Shown here: positions 24,239 to 36,318 of the stretch, piece after piece
Numbering within the stretch: the stretch's first letter is position 1
How the letters are laid out: each line of letters starts with the position of its first letter
Assembly: GCA_028554755.1 (NCBI GenBank)
Contig: JAPTOF010000005.1
Span: 11,484,501 to 11,548,500 of the forward strand
Length of the DNA: 64,000 nucleotides
Origin: Cordia subcordata
Lineage: Eukaryota; Streptophyta; Magnoliopsida; Boraginales; Cordiaceae
Direction: 5' to 3'
Notes under the pieces: generated by a model
What the model saw: only the letters and a program-made list of their open reading frames with translations
Told to the model about the DNA's origin: nothing
Databases searched by the model: none
Position numbers and translations under genes: made by a program

Positions 24239-24865
24239 ATGGCTTCCGCCGCAACTGCTCGCAATGAGATGGACAGCCAAGCAGTGTCAACACCAGTTTT
24301 CCGACCATCGTCTCACCGCAGTACTGTATCCTTCTCTTCGTTCTCGTCATCTTCATCTACTTCATCAACATCGTCATCTTTCACTAATCATGATGAATAC
24401 TACTACCTCTCTAGTCCTAAAACGCCTCTTCGATTTTCAGGAGTTCCATTTTCATGGGAACAACTCCCTGGAATTCCCAAGCAACAAACACCCAACAAGA
24501 AGGAGTCTTGTCATCAAAGCGATCTTCTCCCATTGCCTCCTGCTGCTGCTGCTGCGAATTCTTCAAGTTCCTTCAAGAAATACAGCGGGGAGATTTCTCC
24601 GAAGAAATCGACAAGCGGTGAAAGCTTCCGGAAGGATCCGTTTTTCACGGCGTTGGTGGAATGTTCCAAGGACGACGATGATGATCATCATCATCGTGAT
24701 CATGATGGCTACTGGAAAGGGTCAAAGGTAACGAGGACTCTAAGTAATCGGATTGGGTTTATAAACATGTACACTTCTTGCAAAAGAACTTGCGCTGTTT
24801 CAGAGTCTATTGTTAATCTTCCGAGATCAAGGGCTTATGATCTTCTCGGACGTCGTTCAAGCTAG
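24239..24865 (+). CDS. DUF688 family protein, intronless, 208 residues
   Basis: The protein starts MASAATARNEMDSQ, with a Ser-rich low-complexity stretch at residues 28-48. The family motif VPFSWEQLPGIPK is at 69-81, followed by a poly-Ala/Ser linker at 102-111. RKDPFFTALVECSK is at 131-144, an Asp/His-rich run at 145-155, and INMYTSCKRTCAVSESIVNL at 175-194. The three conserved blocks in this order are typical of plant DUF688 proteins, whose biochemical role is not known. There is no signal peptide or membrane segment. The frame is complete and shows no break. The start is the first ATG of the frame and precedes all conserved blocks. Codon use is richer in GC than the flanks. The neighbours are intergenic repeats, so context gives no hint of function. 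Confidence 0.87.
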   Translation: MASAATARNEMDSQAVSTPVFRPSSHRSTVSFSSFSSSSSTSSTSSSFTNHDEYYYLSSPKTPLRFSGVPFSWEQLPGIPKQQTPNKKESCHQSDLLPLPPAAAAANSSSSFKKYSGEISPKKSTSGESFRKDPFFTALVECSKDDDDDHHHRDHDGYWKGSKVTRTLSNRIGFINMYTSCKRTCAVSESIVNLPRSRAYDLLGRRSS

Positions 24866-26515
24866 TTTATTTCACCCAAGACTGATAAAATGCTTGGCCG
24901 GAGATGAGTAACGTTACACGTCACTCTATTTTTATTACTCTAATATCATCGTTTATATGTATGTCGATTTAGTAAGGCATATGCGTAAAAAGTGATATTA
25001 GATAAAAATATTAAGGTAACGTTTACTATTACTCTCGGAAAGGTCAGTAGCGACGGAGAAGTGTTGTCACACGTTCATCTTTGCTATGGAACACTTGCTT
25101 TGAGTTTTGGGTATATTTTATTTCTCATTATTGTGTATGATGCTGAAACATGTAAGGACAAGTCAGTCTGTCCCAATGCAATTTCTATAATTGACATATA
25201 TATTATGTATGAATATTTACGGGAAACTAGTGTCGATGACTTTGCTTTGTTTAATGCATCAAGAACCGGACTCTTTCGTCGTATATGTAGACCATATATG
25301 TTATTACATTCTGGCATAAAATGGACCTTTCTGTAAAACATGTGATGTTTCATGGCATTATCAGTGAAGCTTGACTTAACCCATGTGAAATTAAGCAATA
25401 GAGAGTATTAGGGTCCAACGTTGCAGAGAAGAATACAACATTTTAGTTAATCACGCAACATTTTCTGCGAGGACCAGTGTAGCACGCAGAATCTTGTTGC
25501 AAATTTTTATGCCACCAGCCAGTACTTTTCTTTTTGTATTTTGCATGATTTTTATTTATTTTTAATAATAAAATGTGAATATTTTTATAATATCTTGAAA
25601 TTTATAAACAAATGTTACTTTAGCCATTCACAGGTTTACAGCAAAAGACTAGTTTGCTTTGTTGTTCCTGTCTGTTGTTTCTAATTGTTTTAATAAGTAA
25701 TAAACTCAAACTTGTTGAAAAAATTATTCAACTATTTGGTAAAAAATCAAAATTTGTTGTTACATAGAAAAACCAGTGTGTGATGTATACGGTTGATTAG
25801 CAAAGATTTAAAAGGATTTCACCTGACCACTTATCTTTCTTACTTGGCTTTTCATTCTTGTACCTCGGGATCAGGGAGCAAACTTGTTTCGCCAAGTAAA
25901 AATACTTTCGCTTTTCAGCAATTAACTTGCGTTTTAATCCTAACACCCTCACTTGGGATTTAATAAGTCTCAAATTCGAGTCATTAATGGAGGTAAGCGG
26001 AGAATAAGTATAAATTCTCTTTTTTAAAGAAAAAAAGAAGACAGAGAAAAAGAAAAACTTGCCTTTTGATCTTTGACTGCCTAGGGATGGGAATTTAAGT
26101 TAATAAGCTATTTACCCTTTCCTTATCTCCTCTTTGTTTTAACTTTTAAGTAAGCCAAAATTTCTAAGTATCTGATGAGTTGCATGAATCCCCCCGATCT
26201 ACACTCCACAGGTTACATCATTTTCAACTTCTTAATTTGAAGACGAATAGTTAAACAATGTACGCTTCGTATGTCATTGTTGTAGTAGGGGCTGCTAACG
26301 ATTTTCACGTGGTAGATTCTATGAAATATAGGGCCGGGCCTCACCCTAGTGTCGCATGCCTCAATTTATCCACGAATTTGTTCTTGTAGTCTTATCATTT
26401 TGGTGGGTAAGCTTTCTTGTCTGTCCTTGTTGCCCATACTCAATAAACTAAATACTAAATACGAAGAAATAATTGAGGCATATCCTCCAGTAATTATAGT
26501 CATTTAATGAACATT

Positions 26516-26557
<42 letters not shown>

Positions 26558-27614
26558 TCTAGCAGAGCTCTATATATATATATATCTTTTATGTTCATAG
26601 CTCTTATATTATATGTTTACAATTTTTATATATTATGTTCATAACTTTTATTAAATATTTTGATTTTTGAGGTATTCTAATACATCAAACGCTTGCATAG
26701 CATACTTCATATATTAAATTTAAAAAAATAAAAATAAAAAACAAAATGAACAATTAAAAAACTAAAAAATAAAAAGATAAAAATAGAAGAATAAAAAACT
26801 AACAAATGAAAAAAATAGAAATTAGAAAATTTACAAATAAAAGTTAAGAAACAAAAAGATAAGAAAATTAAAATAAAAAGAAAAGAATTAAAATATTAAA
26901 TATCAAATTATTCAAAATTAAAAGTTAAAAATTCAAATGAAAAAAATAAAATTACATAAATTCATGTAAATAAATTTAAATATATAAATAGATAAATAGA
27001 TATATAGAACTTTGAACAACAATTTTTGCCGAACATACTATAAACTGTATTTTATACAATAACAAGTTTTTATTTTTTGCCAAATTAGTGAAAATAGATT
27101 ATGTGCAAGATTCGGCTCAGCACTTCGTAATTAAAATAGCGATATTAGACTGCAACAAAAATATCCAACTGGCTATCAATTTCCAATCAGTTATTACCTA
27201 AAATGAGATTTGTTTCAAATTATAAAAAATTTATGACTACATTAAAAATTTATTAAAAAATAAAAAAATTTATTCAAAATACGAAATACATTAGTGCTAG
27301 TTTATATAACCACATGGCCCAAGAAGTGATCATCGAGAGAACAAATGGAAAATTTGAGCCCTAGCTAGAGCCATGATGATATGCAACATATAAATATATA
27401 AAGCGGCTTTAACACTAAAAGATCAATTCATAAGAAGCTCTTTTCCAACTTTTTATGTTGCATATGATGATGATAGTTTTAGTGGGAATATTTCTTTTTG
27501 TCTATGAACAATAATGTGATAACTCAAGTGCATAATGAAGCTTCAATATGATTCATAAGCGAGGTCCACGTCTGGCTTCTAGCATAAGCAGTTGGCACAT
27601 CCACATCATTGCAC
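24866..27614. other. Intergenic, no gene seen
   Basis: This holds the DUF688 3' flank, then AT-rich DNA with a TA run at about 26520-26552, a shorter one at 26568-26585, and an A-rich stretch at 26700-26960 of AAATAAAAA words. The 114-codon frame at 24992-25336 has no known domain and is probably chance. Confidence 0.45.
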
Positions 27615-27617
27615 TAA

Positions 27618-28560
27618 GAGGGTGTTTGGATTGGTTTTTAAAAAAGCTACTTAAAGCACTTCTAACTTTAAGTGGCTTTTTTTTATTGTCAACTTTAAGT
27701 AGTTACGTGTTTGAATAAAAGTTATAGTTATAAAAATAAGTATTTACATGTTTGATTAAGAGGGTGTTTGGATTGGCTTTTAAAAAAGCTACTTAAAGCA
27801 CTTCTAGCTTTAAGTGACTTTTTTTTTATTGTCAACTTTAAGTAGTTACGTGTTTGAAAAGTTATAATTATAAAAATAAGTATTTACATGTTTGATTAAA
27901 GTTGGCTAAAAAGTAAGTTATATAGTTAAAATAACTATTAAGGACATTAAAATATAATTTAAAAAGGTAAGTATAAAATAAAAGAGAAAATATATTTTAG
28001 TAATAAAAATAAAAATGTTAGGATAAGATAGTAAATGATTTGGTCAAACTTGCTTTTTTTCAATGTGCTTAAAGCCATAAAAAGCAAAAATTAGGGTTGG
28101 AGAGCTTTTTATTTTCTACTTAAAGCTACTTAAAAAAAGTACATTTTTAATTAAAACAAACACTTCTATTAGCTTAAATTAGGCTTTAAGTAAGTTTGAC
28201 TAGGAAAAAAGCCAAACTAAACACCCTCTAAAGTGGGGTGAAAAGTAAGTTATACAGTTAAAATAACTATTAAGGACATGAAAATATAATTTAAAAAGGT
28301 AAGTATAAAATAAAAGAGAAAAGATATTTTAGTAATAAAAATAAGAAGGTAAGGATAAGATAGTAAATGATTTGGTCAAACTTGCTTTTTTTTAATATAT
28401 TTAAAGCCATAAAAAGCAAAAGTTGGGGTTGGGGAATTTTTTATTTTCTACTTAAAGTTACTTAAAAAAAGCATATTTTTAATTAAAACAAACACTTCTA
28501 TTAACTTAAATTAGACTTTAAGTAAGTTTGACCAGAAAAAAAACCAAACCAAACACTCTC
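27618..28560. mobile_element. Tourist/PIF-Harbinger-type MITE (outer copy), split by a copy of its own family
   Basis: The element starts GAGGGTGTTTGG and ends CCAAACACTCTC. It is flanked on both sides by TAA (27615-27617 and 28561-28563), the 3-bp target duplication of PIF/Harbinger elements. It is interrupted after 27759 by the inner element and resumes at 28232. Without the insert it is about 471 bp, the same length as the inner copy. There is no coding capacity. Confidence 0.9.
27760..28228. mobile_element. Tourist/PIF-Harbinger-type MITE (inner copy), 469 bp
   Basis: It starts GAGGGTGTTTGG and ends AAACACCCTC, flanked by TAA at 27757-27759 and 28229-28231. The host site GATTAAAGT is still readable in the inner copy itself, so the insertion point in the outer copy is known exactly. 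It is the younger of the two. Confidence 0.9.
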
Positions 28561-29587
28561 TAAGTCAAAAAGAAAAATATAATTATTGGTCGAGCTAACC
28601 TATATTAAATATGGTAGGGGCAATGGTTTGGCAACAAATAATGGAAAGAATCTCATACATACACACACACACATATATATATATATATGTGTGTATATAT
28701 ACATATATATGTTGTCGATTTGTGCTCAGCCTGTCTTCTTCATGTCTCACGACTCTGAGATGATATAGTTATTGTCAGAATTAATTACTTAATAACAATA
28801 ATGAGTTCGGAACAGTTATATCAGATTCTCTAATTACAGAATCAATCAAGGTTAGCAGCTAAATTGCGTATGATCATCACATGTCTGATGGCGATGGGTT
28901 GGCCTAAGATGAGGGGAAAAAATGAATAAAAAGAGAACAGAAGTAAACAATATACAGTTGGTCTCTTGCGGTGCGCGGTAAGCAAGAAACTCTTTTACAT
29001 GACGTTCAACAAGTTCTTCTTCTTTTTTTTTTTTGCACGGGGTCTGTATTATTTGGTTCACAGTATAATTTTTCATTTTTGTAACTTTCAAGGATGTGAT
29101 TTTCAGAAATTTATTAAAACTATTTAGTATGGTAAAAATATTTCTTGAAAAGTTAAGAGTAATTAATAGGAAAGAAAGATTTACTTGTTATGTTTGCTTT
29201 AGACTCAACATTCCTGATAATTTTGAGTCATTTTTCAAAAATGTCCCCGATATTTTAAAAAAAAATAATAATAAAGACATCAAATTGGTTTGCGTAGTGT
29301 GTGTAATATTGTGATGTGTATGTAATTTCTATGTTGTATGTGTCTTGCGTGTAATGTATGTGTACAATATTGCATGAAGTGTGTATAAATGTGTGTAAAT
29401 TTGGTGTATTGTGTAATATATAATTGCAATATGTGTAGTATGTGTGTGTAAACGTATTTGTAATAAATATAGCATGTGTAATTTATATAAGTTTAATATG
29501 TATAGCACTACACGATAAGAATGTGTAATGTGTGTACTCTGTGTGTGCAGTTTATGCATATTGTTTCTACATTATGTGTAATGTATG

Positions 29588-29629
<42 letters not shown>

Positions 29630-29753
29630 TCTAGGAAGTGTGTGTAGTGTGTGTTTGATCATGTAAGTCTTGACCAAATGTGTGCTCAAAAAGTAAAAGA
29701 TAAATTGAAAAAATTAATTTTATTCTTGCGAATGTGGTATTGTTGTCTTTTTA
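28561..29753. repeat. Intergenic with CA/TA and TG-rich simple repeats
   Basis: A compound CA/TA/GT microsatellite lies at about 28655-28710. A degenerate TGTGTAATGT-like tract runs from about 29290 to 29590, and a TA run lies at 29589-29625. No gene is seen. Confidence 0.7.
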
Positions 29754-30426
29754 GGACCTGTTCAACATAACTAGCTGTTAGGATAGCTGATAGCTATTAC
29801 ACTTTAGTAATTAGTGGATAGGTGATTAACTAGCTAATTGGATAAAATATGTTCAATAAAGTTAGTTGTTGAATTAGCCAATTAAAACAAAATAATGTGA
29901 AAGGCGTTAATATCACAATATTATTATTATTATTTTGTTGTTGTTGTTGTTGTTGTTGTTAGGATATGATAATTTTTTATAATTAGATATATATATATAT
30001 GTGGAAAAATATTTCATCGACTAAAAATTTAACTTGTCAAAATAAATTAATAAATAAACTAATAAAAATTATAGTTTTTTAGTATATTTTGATGCGTGTA
30101 GAATTTGAAATTAATTTTTGAGTTATTTTTATTTATATTTGTAAAAAAAAGTGGTAAAATAGTAGAGATAGATTGAAGAGAGACGAGGATTTCTTTAAAA
30201 AAGAAAAAAGGAGAAATGATAGAATTGCCAAAACAAAAAAGTAAAACACTAATAACTTCTTGTGAAATGTTAATTTTAACGTTTGAGAAAAGTTAGTAAA
30301 AATGATAAAAGATACTAAAAAGCTATTTGAAACACCAAATTACCAAATAGTAATAACTTGGATAATTAGTGTTTTGACCAATCAAAACATTAAAAGCTAC
30401 CTAAAAAGATATCACTGAACAGGGCC
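29754..30426. mobile_element. PIF/Harbinger-type MITE, 673 bp
   Basis: The ends GGACCTGTTCA and TGAACAGGGCC form a terminal inverted repeat that continues with lower identity for about 30 bases. TTA flanks both sides (29751-29753 and 30427-30429). A TTG microsatellite lies inside at about 29935-29960. There is no coding capacity. Confidence 0.85.
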
Positions 30427-30520
30427 TTAACGTGTCTAGTACATTCACATAACTCAAGAATACAAGATTCTCACCTCTCATATGGGAATGAAAATTGGAG
30501 AATTTACGGGAATATTGGGT

Positions 30521-31254
30521 CATGTTTACTTATAGAAAATTGATTTCTGTTTTCTAACTTCAGTTTTCTGAAAGAAAAAAAAAAATTGAACTATTTTCTG
30601 TTTTCTAACTTCAGTTTTCTTGAAAAAAGTTGAAGTTCTTATTTTCTACCCAAAAAAAAAAACGGAGAAAATAGTTGTAAATGCATTTACCAATTGAAAA
30701 TCAAAAACAATTTTCTCTATTGTAAATCTAAAAAATGAAATAATTGTTAATAGTTTTCAAATATTTCCTCCTTTATAAAACTAGATAATAGATTGAAAAA
30801 TTTTGAAATCATTTTCCATGATATAAAGAAAGCGTGTGTATATGAGTGTGTGTTATTAAATTTAATATCATTTTTTCTCATTATGTGTTTGAATAGATAA
30901 GAATTGAAATCAAGAATTAGATGAAATTAGAAGGAAAAAAAGTCAGAAAAAAACCAAATAATAAGACAATAAAGAGAATCAAACTAAGAATCAACTTAAA
31001 ATTTTGAAATTTTAAACGTATTTTATAAATGGAAAATTATTAAAAAACACTCCAAAACTATCAAATTAAAGGAAACTTTGAAAAACAATCCAAAGTTGTT
31101 TTCACTACTTTTCTTTAATTTGAAAATTTTGGAAAACTATTTTTCAATTGTCACTTTAGAAAAATTTATTTCTAAACATGATATTCTATTTTTTATGTTC
31201 TATAGAAATTTTGTCTAAAAAATTAGTTCTATTTTTCTGTAAGTAAACAAGGCC
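30521..31254. mobile_element. TIR element of unclear superfamily, about 730 bp
   Basis: The left end GTCATGTTTACTTATAGAAA and the right end TTCTGTAAGTAAACAAGGCC are inverted counterparts with a few mismatches. The phrase TTTCTGTTTTCTAACTTCAG occurs twice near the left end. I could not define a target duplication. Confidence 0.6.
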
Positions 31255-33960
31255 AATGTGATAAATCTAGCAATGCTTTTCTATTTTACAAACCAAATAA
31301 GATAATCCAACATTCTTAATCTTACATTCCTAAGAATCTTATAAGATTCCGCTACCAAATTCCCTTACGAGTTTTATCAGTTGGTAATCTAGCTTTCCTG
31401 GTCAACGATCAGAAAAGAGAATATTTGATTTACCTGATAAATTTGATCTACTTGCGAAAAATTTAAGATAGAATGTCACAAAGTGCAACTATGTTAAGCT
31501 TTTGTTATGGAATGTCCACCAATGTTTTTAAGGGTATATTGAAAAACAAAACGCACAAGATTTAAGATTAAGAACATCAAAAAATGGAATCTTCACAGTG
31601 AAGGCTACCAAGTTTGTTATAATCTTGTATTCTTTTCTTGACCTCTCCATTTGCCCAAAATTTGATGAATGGCTTCATGCCATGCACTGCATATATCTTT
31701 CTTGCGGGCTTATGACACTCCAAGAACAATACTTACCTATGGGAATTAATATAATCAATTAAAACATTTTTGAAAGTAAATGTTTGCTTGAAAAAACTTT
31801 AACCAGACTGCAAACCCTCGGCCAAAGCCTCGAGCAAGAGCTCTTCAAGCGCGAAGGTTGAACCTTCCTACATCACCTATGTGGCCTCGGAATTTCCTTG
31901 CACAATCCTATGAAAATGGTTCTTTATCTCCTGCTCCAAACTCCATCTATAAGCTGAGATATAGACTTTAAGCCACAACCCATAAATACACTCTTAGATG
32001 TTCCTCATAATAATGAAAATTAATTTAGCATGAGTTCTAAATTAATTAACTAATCTTTTTCCACTATCTAGTGATCGTGAACCTATAGGGTCACATACAA
32101 TAACGATCCAAATTTTACTAGATTCAATAGAACGTTAGTTTTTTGTTAATTGGAGTAATGAGAAATTAAATAACTAAATTAATTAAGTTTGGAATTATTA
32201 ATTTAGTTATGAATTTAACATTGGCTCAAACTCAATGCTACTTAATCCATGACTTGGGTCCAAGTCTTATAGGGTTGAGCCTTTTTCTGACTAGGTCAAG
32301 AATAAAGATCATAGTTATATGATATTGGCTCTACAGTAAGTTAGCACCGTCTTTGCCTTTACTGTGTTTCTCTTCCCATAAAATAACTAGTATGCTAGGA
32401 TTTTGCATTGACGTAAGTGGACACTTCATGTTTAGGGAGTAGTTCAAAAACTGCACCAAATTCAAATTCTATGACCAAGGTATTATCCTGAATTGCACGA
32501 TTTTATTCTATATGTATAATTGTTATATGCATTTCATTATTTATGAAATTACCATAAATACAATCCATGTGTTTTCTGCTGCATAATTAAATATTAAATG
32601 TCATATTTACTATTAACTTTTTGGTTGGTTATGCTACTTGATTGCAGGGCTGAGTATGGGACAAGATGGTTTTGGGATTTTAGTCAATCCTTATCTCATC
32701 CCAAAGTTTCGAAATATTCATTTTCACTATTACGTTCCTATCCTAAAATATTTGCATCTCGACCAATCCCACCCCAAATGTGTTGGAGATTTTGAGATGA
32801 AATGGTTCAGGTTTTGGGATAAAATTCTATTTTCAAAATAAACAATAATAAAAAGTAAATTTAATTTTCAAAATCATTATTCATGCAAATTAGAAAATCT
32901 TCATTTCACTTTTGCCACAATTAGAAATAGTAAAAAAACATTTACAAATATTAATGCCAACTGAGAGATGGAAATTAAAGATAAGCAACTTAATAACGTA
33001 GATTCTTGTACTCTATATGTCTTTCCTTATATGGCATCCTTAGAGTTTTGAGGTTTAAATAATAGTTTTAGAATTCTATATTAATTTTTTTTAAAAAATC
33101 TAATTTTAATTTAGAATTCAAAATTTATTTTTATATTGTAATGGAAATAACTTTAAACTAAAATTCTTTTACGGATCTCAAGTTCAAGACATTATTAGAA
33201 TAAATGAAAACTCACTACTAATTTCCTTTTTTCAAAGGAAAAAAAAAAAGAGAGAGAGAGAAGAAAAGTATTTTAACTTTATATATTTTATATAGATAGA
33301 TATAGATATAGATTTTTATTTTTTTTGTTTCTTTTTATTTGATTCATGATTCAATTGATACTTTTATTTTGTCTAAACTTGGATGCTAATGACATTTTTC
33401 ACCTAGCACATCAGCATTTGTGAGCAGATACACCTGATTTATAGTTTTGTACCCTCTATTATATTTACTTATGTGGCTTCATCAAAATTTAAGGTTTAAT
33501 TTTATATAAATTATATGGATTTATTAAAGTGAAGGATAAAGTATGTTTCAGGTGTAAAGAATTAGGTAGGTAGGGGTAGAAATATAAAAGAGATTTTAAA
33601 ATAATATATATTATAATTATTATATAATTATAATAATAACTATATATTATTTCGATTTGGAATTGGACTTAATTACGGGAGGGACGAGACAGTTTGGGTT
33701 TTAGGATGGGATGGGATAAAAGGCGTATCCTTATCCCATCCCGAATTTTGGAGTTCAAGACTGTATGAAACCGGATACTAAAAAAAATAATTGAGATTTT
33801 TCAATACATAATTTCGGTCGGTACAGATATCTCACCTTCCATGCTTGATCCTATCTGATGTGGGTCCTTCTCTTGTATGGGATTGGATCAAGTCAGAAAA
33901 TATCCCCATCATATGGAAAATATTATTTGTCTTAGGTTCTTGAGGTTGAAATTAATCTCT
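31255..33960. other. Intergenic, no gene seen
   Basis: About 31780-32480 has the look of LTR sequence but no partner or primer site. Related GGGAT/ATCCC-rich phrases occur at 32650-32830 and 33690-33760 and may be ends of one unidentified element. Confidence 0.35.
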
Positions 33961-34260
33961 TAATATAAATAGATTTGGATAAATAATTGGGGAAAGAAAT
34001 TGACATAATACTCAGTAAATAAATTAACGAAAGGGGATCTATGCATTTCACATGATCTCAATAGTCAATTTTGCTCAATAATAGCCTCCTCACTTGACAC
34101 CTACATGTCTTAATATAAATAGATTTGGATAAATAATTGGGGAAAGAAATTGACATAATATTCAGTAAATAAATTAACAAAAGGGGATCTATGCATTTCA
34201 CACGATCTTAATAATTAATTTTGTTCAGTGACAACCTCCTCACTTAACACCTACATGTCT
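33961..34260. repeat. Tandem duplication of a 150-bp unit
   Basis: Copies at 33961-34110 and 34111-34260 begin TAATATAAATAGATTTGG and end ACACCTACATGTCT. They differ at only a handful of positions, mostly transitions, so the duplication is fairly recent. No coding content. Confidence 0.93.
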
Positions 34261-34570
34261 TAAATTCAAGTCATCATTAGGAAAGGTCTAGACAAGTGAA
34301 TTATTATTATTATTACTCTTTTAATAAAAAAAATTAAAAAAAAATCCCTTATTGATTCACCGACTGGAAAAGGTAGCTTGATAGGTACGAAAGAAGTAAC
34401 CGTAGATAGATGGTATATATTATCCAACTTGATCTATTTGTCTGTCGCTATAGCTACTGTTGTTTCGGCCACTGTGACTTCATGTATATAGTTCTAAGAA
34501 GGAAAGCGATGACATGAAATACTAAACGGGTAAAAAGTCAAGACAAGGAGCTAAATGCATGCGGTCCAAT

Positions 34571-34649
34571 AAGATTCAAAGATCTTGAGCGCATGTCATG
34601 CATTCATGTACACAAACAGAAGACACACGACCCACAAATCTAATATAAC

Positions 34650-34685
<36 letters not shown>

Positions 34686-35612
34686 GTGAAGTAGTATTAG
34701 CAATTTATGACAATTATTTTGCCACACGTTACAGTATGGAAACTTGTATGCATGAAAGAAAAGTTTTCACATTTGGCCGCGTGTGAGAATTGTCTTGTTG
34801 GTGATGCTAGAAATCATCTTTTTTTTGGCTGGTTCATAAAAGATCATCTATGTGCCTAGAGGTGCGAATAAAATTACTGACTGACAAGTTAAGAATATTA
34901 GACATGAGTCTCTGTCCATTAATTTGGTTTTTACTCCATCTGTGGGGCTCTTTAATATTCTATGTATGAATATGCCAACCACTAGTATTGGCTAATTTGT
35001 ATGTATGTTTATTTCAACAAAATCCCTCTACCATCGCCCCCAAAAAAAAAGACTGTTCATCTCATATTAATAAAAAGATTCAAGGATCTTGAGCGCGGAT
35101 CATGCATTCATGTCCACAAACTCCAGACACACAAGCCACAAATCTAATATAATATATATACATATATGTAAAACAGTATTAACATTTATGACAATTATCT
35201 TACCGCACCTTGAAGTCTGGAAACTTGCATATGAAAGATAAGTTTTCACACTTTGCCGGTGTGGGAGAGTTGACGTTAAGGAGATATCTCGAGCCAAGTT
35301 TTCACCTTTGCCAGCAAGTGAGAATTGTCTTGTTGGTGATGCTAAAAGTCATCTTCTTTTGGCTGGTTCATGGAAGATCGTTTACGTGCCTAACGGTGCG
35401 AATAAAATTACTAACTGACTAGTTAGGAATGTTAGACATGGGTTTGTGTTCGTAAATTGGGTTTGCGCTCCACCTCTGGGGCTCTTTAATATTCTATGTA
35501 TGGATTAGTCAGCCACTGGTATTGGCCAATTTGCATGTCTATTTATTTCAATAAAATCCCTCTTCAATGATCTAAAAAAATAAAATAAAATAAACTGCTC
35601 ATCTCATATTAA
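34571..35612 (+). repeat. Direct duplication, about 500 bp, with an RNase H-like tail
   Basis: The first copy runs from 34571 to about 35067 and the second from 35075 to about 35612. Both begin AAGATTCAA(A/G)GATCTTGAGCGC. One frame in both reads VP(R/N)GANKIT(D/N), then a stop, then a segment with GLFNILCM. This resembles the C-terminus of the plant RNase H domain found in LINEs and related host genes. AATAAAATCCCTC and an A-rich run follow the second copy, as expected of a retroposed 3' end. Stops in both copies show neither is functional. The family assignment is tentative. Confidence 0.6.
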
Positions 35613-36099
35613 TAATTTATAATAATTGAATTATGATTACAATACAGAGGTGGCTCAAGGGTAATGCAAATAAAGCCATTGCTTTAGCCCCAAAAATTTA
35701 GGCCCCAAATTTTAAATTTTATTATTATACTTTATATAATTACAAAAAAATATATTTGTCATATTTAGTTTTGTTTCTAGCAAAAAAAAATCATAAAGAA
35801 AAGGCCTATAATCCATAATAAATTTCATTCCCTCTCCTAATTAGTCAATAATAATGCCACCATTAGTTATTCACATATCAATGGTTTAAATTTATTTTTA
35901 AAGTTAACAATTTTAAGAGAAAATATACATTATAGAAGATAATACTCTAATTTATATTTTCAGTCATATGAAAAGACATGATTCTTTTGCAAATGATTAT
36001 ATTATATGGGATAATTAATGTTAACGATTTTATTAGTTGCTACTTTAGCAAAAAAAAAATTTTTTTTTTCCAAAACTAAAATTAATAAAATCTTATTAA
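35613..36099. other. Intergenic, no gene seen
   Basis: AT-rich DNA. No repeat structure recognised. Confidence 0.4.
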
Positions 36100-36318
36100 G
36101 GGCTCGTTTGGATCGACTTTTTTCAAAAGTATTTTTTTAAAGCTTGTGCTTTTTTGAGAAGTTAAAAACTTTAGTTTTTGGAAAAAGCTGAAATTGAGGA
36201 TTTTTTTTCACAGTTTTAACTTTTGCTTTTGAAATCTAATCCTTATTGCAAAAACATGTGCTTTTTTGGGAGAAGAAAAGCGTGTTTCCATGGAAAAGAA
36301 CCAATCCAAACAGGTCCC
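36100..36318. mobile_element. MITE of the GGGCTCGTTTGG family, 219 bp
   Basis: The ends GGGCTCGTTTGGATC and CCAATCCAAACAGGTCCC match the copies at 39298, 40517 and 44806. The flanking triplets no longer match, so the target duplication has decayed. Confidence 0.75.

Noticed and set aside
24264..24731. 155-codon frame overlapping the DUF688 gene
   Set aside because: It is the +1 frame of the DUF688 coding sequence. The conserved blocks are all in the other frame.
24992..25336. 114-codon frame downstream of DUF688
   Set aside because: No domain, signal peptide or codon bias is recognised, and an overlapping minus-strand frame is almost as long. Probably 3' flank.
29280..29625. TG-rich periodic stretch, considered as a CRISPR-like or telomere-like array
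   Set aside because: Units are too short and irregular, with no spacers. It is a degenerate simple repeat ending in a TA run.
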